From contig JARBTU010000109.1 of the NCBI GenBank assembly GCA_029240015.1, positions 4,534-14,053 on the forward strand: a stretch of 9,520 nt of DNA. Reading direction: 5' to 3'. Source of the DNA: Oscillospiraceae bacterium. GTDB lineage: Bacteria > Bacillota > Clostridia > Oscillospirales > Ruminococcaceae. The position numbers and the translations under genes are program-made. The notes under the pieces are model-generated. The model worked only from the letters and a program-made list of their open reading frames with translations, was not told the origin of the DNA and searched no databases. Positions 1 through 6,824 of the stretch are shown piece after piece (positions within the stretch are counted from its first letter, which is position 1; each line of letters starts with the position of its first letter).

Positions 1-646
1 CTATTTTTTCGCTCTTCTCTCCACCATATCCAACTGATATCTTCGCAAAAGTATACAGAAATATCGCCATAAAAGAAAGTGTCAGGATATCAAGGAGATT
101 TTCGGAAATATTGGAAACAGTCGTGTAAAACATGAACATGTTCATTAATCTTACACACGCCCAAAATGCTGGAATAATCAATGCAAAACCAAACCCGGTT
201 TTCTGCGTATGACCACACAACAACTTATAGCCGAAATAGACCAATGTCAACGCCGTCAGCAATAGGAGGCTGGACTCGAGGAATCCGCCTATGCTTATTT
301 TTACACTTGATAAGCTGTCTACAAATCCAGAGACAGCTTGTTTCGCAATTAAAATAACAACCGCTATGCTTAAGATTCCCATCGCTTTGTTCTTACCCTG
401 ATAATCCTTTGAACGCTCGCCTTTTCCAAAAAACAAGAATCCCAAAGTCAATGCTATTCCCGCTATAAGAACAATATTTAGAGCCATAATCGAAGGATCT
501 GCATTTTTATAAAACCCTGTTGAGTAATCTATCGCAAATAAAAGTTGTATGGTTCTCAGCGGAATCGCCAGAACCAAAGTAATGATGAAAAGATAAAGCG
601 AATAGGAAGATTTTATCCCTTTTTCTGTTCTGAGTATAGTGTCCAT
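1..646 (-). CDS. Polytopic membrane protein of unknown function (N-terminal 215 codons, runs off the left edge)
   Basis: I do not recognise this protein. Reading the minus strand from the ATG at 646-644 gives 215 codons without a stop, continuing past base 1. A strong ribosome binding site (GGAGG, about 652-657) lies about 6 nt upstream and fixes the start. The protein begins MDTILRTEKGIKSS and then has about six hydrophobic segments, roughly residues 17-37, 54-73, 89-109, 119-143, 152-174 and 184-205. The short linkers are charged or polar (for example GKGERSKDYQGKNK at 74-87). This is an integral cytoplasmic-membrane protein; no catalytic or transport motif is visible. It lies 58 nt downstream of the citrate synthase stop on the same strand with no clear terminator between, so co-transcription is likely. 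Only weak promoter-like hexamers are visible in the gap. The TAG at bases 3-1 is out of frame, so the gene is incomplete here. Confidence 0.8.
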   Translation of the reverse strand, partial: MDTILRTEKGIKSSYSLYLFIITLVLAIPLRTIQLLFAIDYSTGFYKNADPSIMALNIVLIAGIALTLGFLFFGKGERSKDYQGKNKAMGILSIAVVILIAKQAVSGFVDSLSSVKISIGGFLESSLLLLTALTLVYFGYKLLCGHTQKTGFGFALIIPAFWACVRLMNMFMFYTTVSNISENLLDILTLSFMAIFLYTFAKISVGYGGEKSEKI

Positions 647-704
647 AAACAGCCTCCGAGCTTTCGGCATTTTATTTTTAAATATTCTTTATGTATGAAT
701 GCAT

Positions 705-2069
705 TTATCTTTCTTCAAGCGGAGTGTATACCTGTGGTTTCGCAATCGCTTTATAAGCCGGTCTCATAATACGTTTTCCGTTCATGAGTTCTTCCATTCT
801 GTGTGCACACCAACCGGCCATTCTTGAAATCGCAAACAACGGTGTAAATAAATCCTGAGGAATTTTAAGCATTCTGTACACAAGTCCTGAATAAAGATCT
901 ACATTAGCTGAAATAACCTTTGCATCCCCTTTTTTCTCTGCAAAAACAAGAGGCGCCAGTCTTTCAACTGCTTCAAGAAGTTTGAATTCCGGCTCATATT
1001 CTGTGCCTTCGGCAAGCTTCATCGCATTCTCTCTGAGCACAATCGCTCTCGGATCGGATTTCGTGTAAACTGCGTGACCGATCCCATAAATCAAGCCGCT
1101 TCCATCGCCCGCTTCCCCACTCATAAGCTTCTTTAAAAATTCATAAATCTCTGAATCGTCATCCCAGTTTTTAACGCCTGCTTTTATGTACTCAAGCATT
1201 TCCATCACTTTAATGTTAGCGCCGCCATGTTTAGGACCTTTAAGCGATCCGATAGCAGCCGCATAAGCTGAATAAGCATCTGTACCTGAAGAGGTTAAAA
1301 CCCTGCAGGAGAACGTTGAGTTGTTTCCTCCGCCATGTTCTGCATGCATAATTAAGCATAAATCCAAAAGACGAGATTCTTCAAGCGTGTAACTTCTATC
1401 GTCTCTAAGAGTAGACAGAATGCTTTCTGCAATACTTTCGTTTTTATTGAGCGGGTGAAAATACATACTTTCATGGTCATAATATCTCTTTTTAACCTGA
1501 TATGCATTCACCATCATGGTCGGCATTTTAGCAATCAATTGAATAGATTTTCTCATTTCACATTCAAGTGCATTATTTTCCGGTTCTTCATCATATGAAT
1601 ATAAAGATAAAACACCTCTCGCCAATTTATTCATTATGTTTGGTGACGGAGCTTTAATAATCATGTCCTCCGTAAAGTTTTCGGGAAGATCGCGATTTTC
1701 TCCCAAAAACTTTGCGAATTTCTCCAGCTGATCTTTGTTTGGCAATACACCGAATATCAAAAGATACACGGTTTCCTCAAAGCCGTACCTATTCTCTTTT
1801 TTACAGCCTTCAATAATGTCAAGCATATCGATTCCACGATAAATAAGTTTTCCGTCAATCGGTTCGCGTTCTCCTTCATTCACAATATACCCGTGAACAT
1901 TGCAGATGTTGGTCATTCCCGCAAGGACTCCTGTCCCGTCGGCGTTGCGAAGTCCTCTTTTAACTTGATACTTATCATATAATTCTGGATTGATAATGTT
2001 ATATTTTTTAAATTCTTCGCATAACTGTTTAATATCATCCTGTTTTTCATTTGATATTCCACAATTCAT
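705..2069 (-). CDS. gltA: Citrate synthase (Si type, clostridial long form)
   Basis: Cytosolic enzyme condensing oxaloacetate with acetyl-CoA to citrate, the entry step of the oxidative TCA branch towards 2-oxoglutarate and glutamate. The 454-aa product shows the family's catalytic triad in its usual contexts: His281 in GPKHGGAN, His332 in GIGHAVYTKSDPRA and Asp391 in ANVDLYSG. The preceding HAEHGGGNNSTF block (242-253) and Arg416 in ISRMAGW are also typical. It is somewhat longer than the common 370-430 aa forms because of an N-terminal extension of roughly 40 residues, as seen in clostridial homologues. The start ATG at 2069 is preceded by a purine-rich site (GGAGAGGGTGG, about 2087-2077) and a sigma-A promoter. 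A 2-methylcitrate synthase activity cannot be excluded from sequence, but no propionate-catabolism gene is adjacent. The gene is divergent from spoIID. Confidence 0.95.
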   Translation of the reverse strand: MNCGISNEKQDDIKQLCEEFKKYNIINPELYDKYQVKRGLRNADGTGVLAGMTNICNVHGYIVNEGEREPIDGKLIYRGIDMLDIIEGCKKENRYGFEETVYLLIFGVLPNKDQLEKFAKFLGENRDLPENFTEDMIIKAPSPNIMNKLARGVLSLYSYDEEPENNALECEMRKSIQLIAKMPTMMVNAYQVKKRYYDHESMYFHPLNKNESIAESILSTLRDDRSYTLEESRLLDLCLIMHAEHGGGNNSTFSCRVLTSSGTDAYSAYAAAIGSLKGPKHGGANIKVMEMLEYIKAGVKNWDDDSEIYEFLKKLMSGEAGDGSGLIYGIGHAVYTKSDPRAIVLRENAMKLAEGTEYEPEFKLLEAVERLAPLVFAEKKGDAKVISANVDLYSGLVYRMLKIPQDLFTPLFAISRMAGWCAHRMEELMNGKRIMRPAYKAIAKPQVYTPLEER

Positions 2070-2111
2070 TTGGCAGCCACCCTCTCCGTAAAAATTCGTT
2101 ATATGTTTTTT

Positions 2112-2140
2112 ATTTTATACTAAACCGATTTTAAAGTCAA
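2112..2140 (-). promoter_or_regulatory. Sigma-A promoter of citrate synthase
   Basis: On the minus strand, a -35 box TTGACT (2140-2135) is followed by a 17-nt spacer and a -10 box TAAAAT (2117-2112). Five of six bases match the consensus in each box. Transcription would begin near 2105, giving a leader of about 35 nt before the ATG at 2069. Confidence 0.75.
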
Positions 2141-2177
2141 GCAAATACTTCCTTTTTACTTAAATTTCTTCAAGTTT

Positions 2178-2208
2178 GCATTTCCAAACATTCAAAAAGT
2201 CATAAAAT
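2178..2208 (+). promoter_or_regulatory. Possible mother-cell sigma-E-like promoter of spoIID (weak)
   Basis: CATAAAAT at 2201-2208 matches 7 of 8 positions of the sigma-E -10 consensus CATACAHT known from Bacillus. GCATTTC at 2178-2184 matches 5 of 7 of the -35 consensus KMATATT. The spacer is 16 nt, one longer than usual. In Bacillus spoIID is sigma-E dependent, which makes the assignment plausible, but the DNA is AT-rich and the match may be chance. Confidence 0.25.
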
Positions 2209-2219
2209 ATGAACATATT
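2206..2219. repeat. Short dyad AATATG-AA-CATATT upstream of spoIID
   Basis: A perfect 6-bp inverted repeat with a 2-nt centre overlaps the end of the candidate spoIID -10 element and lies close to the expected transcription start. It could be an operator; no regulator is identifiable from the window. Confidence 0.35.
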
Positions 2220-2239
2220 ATGTCGTTTTATATCATTTT

Positions 2240-2269
2240 TTTGCAGGAATTAAACTTTTTTCCTGCAAA
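2240..2269. repeat. Perfect 10-bp inverted repeat in the spoIID leader
   Basis: TTTGCAGGAA (2240-2249) and TTCCTGCAAA (2260-2269) are exact reverse complements separated by 10 nt. If transcription starts upstream, the RNA forms a hairpin ending only about 5 nt before the spoIID ribosome binding site (gaaagga, 2274-2280). No T-tract follows it on either strand, so it is not a normal rho-independent terminator. An operator or a translational control hairpin fits better. Confidence 0.6.
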
Positions 2270-2288
2270 TCTTGAAAGGATTTTTATT

Positions 2289-3311
2289 ATGAAAACATAT
2301 ATCTCCATCTTTGTTTTGTTCATTTGCCTGATGCTCATTGTTCCCGCAGTGGTTTTTATCGGACAGGATTCTTTTAACAAAAAGGAGGACAAACCGTCCT
2401 CAATAAGTCAAAAAACGGTCTCACAAATCAAAGACCTTCCCGTAGACGATAAAGGGATGGTTTATAAAGTCTATAACCACAAAACCGAAAAAGTCATGAA
2501 CCTTTCCGCTGCGGATTATATTAAAGGCGTTGTTGCCGCTGAAATGCCCGCCAGCTTCCATCCTGAAGCACTCAAAGCCCAAGCTGTCGCCGCAAACACC
2601 TATGCGTTGAGAATCATTAGTATTCAGAAGAAAAATCCCAACGAGAAACTTAAAGGTGCTTATTTCTCTACAGACTCAACTGAATTTCAGGCATATATGT
2701 CTCCCGATGAAATTAAAAAAGCATATGGAAAGAATTATAATGATTACTATAAAAAAATAAGCAATGCTGTTGATGCAGTAATCAACAAAGTCATTGTGTA
2801 TGACGATCAGCCTATCGTCGCGGCTTTCCACTCCATCTCAGGTGGAAAAACCGAAGCCTCCGAAAACGTGTGGGGTAGTGCTGTTTCCTATCTGAAGCCT
2901 GTGGAAAGTGTTGGAGATAAGCTTTCTCCGAACTACGAGACAACAAAAACCATTTCTGCAAAAGATGTAGAACAAAAGCTGAAACAAGAGTATAAAGATA
3001 TTACTTTAGGCTCCGACAAGTCCAAGTGGTTCAATAATATCAAACTCAGCGCGTCCAAAACCATAACCAGTATTAAGGTTGGAAACAAGACGTCCACCGG
3101 AATGGATATTCGTTCACTGTTCTCTCTTCGCTCTGCCAATTTTACGGTTTCGTACAACAAAAAAACGGATTCTTTTTTGTTCGATAACAAAGGATATGGT
3201 CACGGGGTAGGTATGAGCCAATATGGCGCTGATTATCTTGCACGGCAAGGAAAAACATATGATCAGATTTTGAAATATTATTATACAGGCGTTAGCATTG
3301 CGAATGTCTGA
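2289..3311 (+). CDS. spoIID: Stage II sporulation protein D (SpoIID lytic transglycosylase)
   Basis: Membrane-anchored peptidoglycan lytic transglycosylase. In Bacillus it works with SpoIIP and SpoIIM in the mother cell to thin septal peptidoglycan and drive engulfment. I choose the ATG at 2289 (340 aa) because GAAAGGA lies 8 nt upstream. An in-frame ATG at 2220 lacks a ribosome binding site and would have to read through the inverted repeat. Residues 6-25 form a single N-terminal membrane anchor, followed by a low-complexity linker and the SpoIID domain. Diagnostic blocks are AAEMPASFHPEALKAQAVAA (83-102), where Glu85 is the expected catalytic acid, FHSISGGKTE (180-189) and GYGHGVGMSQYGA (302-314). 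Length is normal for the family. Its neighbours are not sporulation genes. The 3' end faces the SDR gene with 46 nt between stop codons and no obvious terminator. Confidence 0.93.
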   Translation: MKTYISIFVLFICLMLIVPAVVFIGQDSFNKKEDKPSSISQKTVSQIKDLPVDDKGMVYKVYNHKTEKVMNLSAADYIKGVVAAEMPASFHPEALKAQAVAANTYALRIISIQKKNPNEKLKGAYFSTDSTEFQAYMSPDEIKKAYGKNYNDYYKKISNAVDAVINKVIVYDDQPIVAAFHSISGGKTEASENVWGSAVSYLKPVESVGDKLSPNYETTKTISAKDVEQKLKQEYKDITLGSDKSKWFNNIKLSASKTITSIKVGNKTSTGMDIRSLFSLRSANFTVSYNKKTDSFLFDNKGYGHGVGMSQYGADYLARQGKTYDQILKYYYTGVSIANV

Positions 3312-3352
3312 TAAACACGCATTACAACATCTTCAATCGGTACATGGCTTTT

Positions 3353-3373
3353 CTAAATCACAAATCCCCCGTT
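3353..3373 (-). other. Out-of-frame relic of the SDR C-terminus (NGGFVI plus stop)
   Basis: Read one frame away from the SDR gene, the bases spanning its premature stop encode N-G-G-F-V-I followed by TAG at 3355-3353. FabG-type reductases normally end in (D/N)GG-x-hydrophobic, so this is the original C-terminus. It is brought next to codon 219 by a deletion. Confidence 0.75.
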
Positions 3374-4026
3374 TTTGCAACATCAATCGGCTGACCGATG
3401 ATACCAAGCGGTGTTTCCTGTTCCAGCTCTTCTATTGTTTCTGCATCGAGATTTTGGTTCATCTCGGTTTGGATTACCCCGGGTGCCACACAATTGACCT
3501 GTATGTTAGAAGGACCGACCTCTTTAGCGAGCGCTTTGGTCATCCCGATAATTGCCGCCTTTGCGGAAGAATAGGAAACCTCACAAGATGCCCCGACCAT
3601 CCCCCATACGGAAGAAATATTGATAATTTTCCCCTGATGCCTTCTTATCATATAGGGAAGCACTTGCTTACAGCAGTGAAACACACCCTTGACATTCACA
3701 TCGAAAATTCGATCCCACTCGTCTTCAGTTGTGTCTGTAAATAATTTCTGCCGGGCTATTCCCGCGTTATTTATTAGGATATCGACTCCACCAAACTGCT
3801 GTTCAACCGAATCCATCATGCTTTTTACCTGAGCCAAATCAGACACGTCCGCTTTGATAGCAACAGCATGACTGCCATCGTTCAGCAATTCTTGTTCCAA
3901 AGATTTTGCTAAACTTTCACTGTGGTGATAATTGATAATCACGTTATATCCTTGCTTTGCCATTTGGCGAGCAATCTCTCTTCCTATTCCCCGAGACGCT
4001 CCGGTAACCAACGCCGTCTTTTTCAT
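3358..4026 (-). CDS. Short-chain dehydrogenase/reductase, FabG/YmfI-like, C-terminally truncated by deletion (probably a pseudogene)
   Basis: NAD(P)H-dependent SDR of the classical family. The Rossmann glycine motif TGASRGIG is at 8-15, NNAG at 86-89, and the catalytic set Asn111, Ser139, Tyr152 and Lys156 is complete (YSSAK). FabG-type 3-oxoacyl-ACP reductase is the general family. The SVWGMVGASCEV stretch (139-150) recalls YmfI-type reductases that act on modified elongation factor P, which is a less certain assignment. At 222 aa it is about 20-25 residues short. After DVAKT the normal FLASD...ITGQ block is absent and the frame shifts to GDL-stop, while NGGFVI survives one frame away. The missing part forms the last beta strand and subunit interface, so activity is doubtful. 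The start has AAGGA inside the end of the upstream ABC gene, 10 nt before the ATG. It is the last gene of the exporter operon. Confidence 0.85.
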   Translation of the reverse strand: MKKTALVTGASRGIGREIARQMAKQGYNVIINYHHSESLAKSLEQELLNDGSHAVAIKADVSDLAQVKSMMDSVEQQFGGVDILINNAGIARQKLFTDTTEDEWDRIFDVNVKGVFHCCKQVLPYMIRRHQGKIINISSVWGMVGASCEVSYSSAKAAIIGMTKALAKEVGPSNIQVNCVAPGVIQTEMNQNLDAETIEELEQETPLGIIGQPIDVAKTGDL

Positions 4027-4032
4027 GATGAT

Positions 4033-6240
4033 TCAGTCCTTATTTGTCAATTTGGTTTCCTTGCTCTTAAGCTCTAGCTGCGCTGTTACGAGGTGATAAT
4101 AAATTCCTCTTTTTTGCAACAGTTCCTCGTGGGTTCCAATCTCAGCACACTGCTGATTATCAATAACCATAATCCTGTCCGCATTTCTTAAAGTGGACAG
4201 CCTGTGCGCAATAGCAAATGTCGTCCGTCCTTTAATTAGCCTTCCCAAAGCTTCCTGAATCTGATATTCCGTTTCGGTGTCCAGACTGCTGGTTGCCTCA
4301 TCCAAAATAAGAATTCTAGGATCTCCAAGTATGGCCCTTGCAATGGCAATTCTTTGGCGTTCCCCTCCTGAAAGCGTATTTCCGCTTTCACCTACATAGG
4401 TATTATAGCCATCAGGAAGTTTGCAGATAAAATCATGTGCACCGGCGATTTTCGCTGCTTGTATGATTTCTTCCAGTGTGGCATCCGGCTTTGAAAAGCG
4501 AATGTTTTCAAATATTGACCCCGAAAATAAAAATGTTTCCTGCAAAACCACTCCGATTTGAGAATAAAGGCTGTCTGCGTTTATCTTTTTCAGATTCACT
4601 CCATCAATCAGAATATCACCGCTGTCAGGGGTATACAGTCTCATGATCAGGTTGATAAGTGTTGACTTGCCCGCTCCTGACGATCCAACGATTCCAATCA
4701 TCTCGCCTTGCTTCACTTGCAGATTGATTTCTTCCAACACCGGTTCATAGGAATGATACCCAAAAGTGACTCCATTAAAACAGATATCTCCGCTAATTTT
4801 CAAATCAACCAGACTCTCCTCCAACTGGATGTCACTTTCTTCATCAAGAACATCATAGATTCGTTCTACACTTGTTACCGCACGTGCAATCATCCGAGGG
4901 AGGAAAGACATCCTGCTAATCGGTGCATAAAGCATCCCTGCATAAGCCGAAAACTGGGTCAGTTGTCCTATCGTGAATGTTCCCGATAGAACCCCCAATC
5001 CCCCAAAATATGAAATCAAGTGCACTCCAGCTCCAACCGAAAAAGTAATCAGCGGGAAATAGGTTGCCCAGAATTTTTCGTTAAAAGCCTGAATCTCTGC
5101 AAATTCTTTGTTGATTTTCAAAAAACGCTCGATTTCCATTTCTTCTTTTCCGAACGACTTCACTACTCTGATTCCCGAAAGTGTGTCCTGAAGCCTATTG
5201 TTGGAAATATCATCAAAACGTCTTTGTCTTCTAAAAATTCTTCGAATCCTCGTTTTGATTGAAACAGATATAAACGCCGCAACAGGAATGAGTGCCAGCG
5301 TCAGCAGTGCCAGCTTCCAATTTATAATCAGCATAATAATAAACACAAAAACCATGGTGACAATTTGGGATACAAGTCCCGAAAAAACCTGTTCCATAAA
5401 CTCCCTGATGTGTATAGAGTCCCCCGTGATTCGGTTCATCAACTCTCCTGCGGAACGCTTGTCCACAAAGGATAATGACAATGCCTGAATTTTGGAATAT
5501 AATTTTTCTCTGATATTCATGCTGATTTTAGAACCTAAAACAGTCGTCCAGCGGTTTTTGATAATGGTTGACAATAGCCCAGTCACAGAAATTAAAAGCA
5601 TTATCACTCCGAAAAGCAAAACCTCTTTGATTCCACCGCTTTTGGGAATTAACACATCATCAATAAACTGTCTTTGAAACTGTGCCTGATAAATCGAAAT
5701 CCCTGACGAAGCAAGCATCAGTAATGAAATCATCAAAAATTTCCATTTATAAGGACGCATGAGCAGCCATATTCTTTTCAAGAATCTTCCGTTCCCGGTA
5801 CATTTAGGACATTCTGAGGTTCCCGGCAGAACTCTTCCACATGTCGGGCAAATTTTTTCCCGTTCATTGCTTTCCACTACGTCGGTTCTGTTCTTAGCAA
5901 AAAGGTTGATTCCACGCGATACATAATAAAACCGTGAAAGGTGCCGCATCGAAAACCGAGCAATAATTTTTTCTTGGCTTTCGTTTTTTTGTATCAAAAC
6001 GCCGCATCCGTCCATTTTTAAACACTCAAACTCGCCGTCGTTTTGAATATCTGTTTCGTACACGATTTGTTTGTTTTTCATCACAAAAACGTTTGTTTCG
6101 CTTGCAATTATCCATCCGTCCCCGCACCAATTTCCATCTTCGCCAATATCAAACGGGATGCAATAAACAATATGTACTTTCGGGTGATTATGCTCAAAAG
6201 CCAAACGTTCCGGCTCGGGTAAAGTATATTGTAAATTCAA
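4033..6240 (-). CDS. ABC exporter half-transporter with N-terminal soluble domain and zinc ribbon (735 aa)
   Basis: Permease-ATPase fusion of the type I (MsbA/LmrA-like) exporter fold. Residues 1-125 are soluble, with a beta-rich, PH-like pattern (GWIIASETNVFVM, 42-54). Cys131, Cys134, Cys144 and Cys147 form a CxxC-x9-CxxC knuckle just before the membrane domain. Six membrane segments lie at about 167-187, 206-227, 288-306, 308-328, 394-414 and 420-440. The ATPase domain is complete: Walker A GSSGAGKS (519-526), Q-loop Gln567, signature LSGGERQR (623-630), Walker B ILILDE (643-648) and His679. The start is TTG at 6240, supported by AAGGAG 7 nt upstream. It follows the DUF1854 gene by 17 nt and precedes the SDR gene by 6 nt. 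It probably pairs with the 760-aa subunit as a heterodimer. The substrate is unknown; multidrug, lipid or peptide export are all possible. Confidence 0.92.
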   Translation of the reverse strand: MNLQYTLPEPERLAFEHNHPKVHIVYCIPFDIGEDGNWCGDGWIIASETNVFVMKNKQIVYETDIQNDGEFECLKMDGCGVLIQKNESQEKIIARFSMRHLSRFYYVSRGINLFAKNRTDVVESNEREKICPTCGRVLPGTSECPKCTGNGRFLKRIWLLMRPYKWKFLMISLLMLASSGISIYQAQFQRQFIDDVLIPKSGGIKEVLLFGVIMLLISVTGLLSTIIKNRWTTVLGSKISMNIREKLYSKIQALSLSFVDKRSAGELMNRITGDSIHIREFMEQVFSGLVSQIVTMVFVFIIMLIINWKLALLTLALIPVAAFISVSIKTRIRRIFRRQRRFDDISNNRLQDTLSGIRVVKSFGKEEMEIERFLKINKEFAEIQAFNEKFWATYFPLITFSVGAGVHLISYFGGLGVLSGTFTIGQLTQFSAYAGMLYAPISRMSFLPRMIARAVTSVERIYDVLDEESDIQLEESLVDLKISGDICFNGVTFGYHSYEPVLEEINLQVKQGEMIGIVGSSGAGKSTLINLIMRLYTPDSGDILIDGVNLKKINADSLYSQIGVVLQETFLFSGSIFENIRFSKPDATLEEIIQAAKIAGAHDFICKLPDGYNTYVGESGNTLSGGERQRIAIARAILGDPRILILDEATSSLDTETEYQIQEALGRLIKGRTTFAIAHRLSTLRNADRIMVIDNQQCAEIGTHEELLQKRGIYYHLVTAQLELKSKETKLTNKD

Positions 6241-6247
6241 GAGAATT

Positions 6248-6253
6248 CTCCTT
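6248..6253 (-). promoter_or_regulatory. Ribosome binding site fixing the TTG start of the 735-aa ABC gene
   Basis: AAGGAG at 6253-6248 lies 7 nt before the TTG at 6240-6238. No in-frame ATG or GTG lies between the DUF1854 stop and this site, so the TTG is the natural start. Confidence 0.8.
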
Positions 6254-6257
6254 CTAA

Positions 6258-6821
6258 TTATATATACATATCCAGTTTTTTAAGCTCTTTAGGCAAAAGC
6301 TTATAAATATCTGCAATTTCATATCGGTTGCCGCTGATATCGGTGATAATCACCCGCGTTTCGGAAAGCCTGATTACTGATCCATTGGAATTACAGGTAA
6401 ACCTGCATTCCCCTTTGTCGGTTGACACTTCCCAATAAGAATATCCATATTCGTCTTTAATGGAAGAAATCGCTTGGATCTGAGGCAAAAAATATCTCAT
6501 TTCCATCTGGGAAATTAAAAGTTCTGCTGTTTTTTTATCCAAATCGTCAAGCGATCTGATGATTCCTATCTCATTGCCTTGTTCATCTCTTACCGATATA
6601 AAATTTTCTGGACAGGAAAAAGGAAAGCATCGATGTAATGCAATTCTTTTACATTCTTTCTCCCCAAATTTCATACAGACAAACCCTCCGCTTGTAGCAA
6701 GAAATTCGGCGTTTTGTTTGGTAATGTATTTTATTTGAAGCATCTCTTCCGCTGATTTTTTTTGGACTTCAATCAATTCTGCCGCTTCGTCGCCTGTTTC
6801 AATTCTTACGTTTTCTCTCAT
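6258..6821 (-). CDS. DUF1854 family protein, ABC-exporter partner
   Basis: A 187-aa soluble protein with no signal peptide or membrane segment. The C-terminal two thirds carry the marks of DUF1854 as I know the family: R-x-FPxS-P (64-71) followed by ISVRDEQGNEIG (75-86), then RYFLPQI (109-115), I-x-S-I-K-x-E-Y-G-x-SYWEV (118-132) and the closing VIITDISGNRYEI (157-169). The biochemical function is unknown. DUF1854 genes recur next to ABC exporters, and some family members are labelled as associated with cyanophycin metabolism; nothing here supports that substrate. The ATG at 6821 follows the 760-aa ABC stop by 3 nt. Its ribosome binding site (AAGGGGG) lies inside the last codons of that gene, so translation is probably coupled. 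The protein is cysteine-rich for its size (49, 57, 65, 70, 139, 143). It probably binds the exporter's cytosolic extensions. Confidence 0.88.
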   Translation of the reverse strand: MRENVRIETGDEAAELIEVQKKSAEEMLQIKYITKQNAEFLATSGGFVCMKFGEKECKRIALHRCFPFSCPENFISVRDEQGNEIGIIRSLDDLDKKTAELLISQMEMRYFLPQIQAISSIKDEYGYSYWEVSTDKGECRFTCNSNGSVIRLSETRVIITDISGNRYEIADIYKLLPKELKKLDMYI

Positions 6822-6824
6822 TTC

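Noticed and set aside
2199..2221. GTCATAAA with CATATTAT as a sigma-E promoter
   Set aside because: The spacing of 7 nt is about half of that required.
2220..2288. An upstream in-frame ATG at 2220 extending SpoIID by 23 residues
   Set aside because: It has no ribosome binding site, its extension contains the inverted repeat, and the ATG at 2289 has GAAAGGA at proper spacing followed directly by a membrane anchor.
3328..3391. Near-duplicate ACATC(TTC)AATCGG (about 3328-3340) and ACATCAATCGG (3380-3390) around the SDR 3' end
   Set aside because: Only 11 matching bases with a 3-base insertion; the deletion junction lies between the copies rather than at either one, so chance is the simpler explanation.
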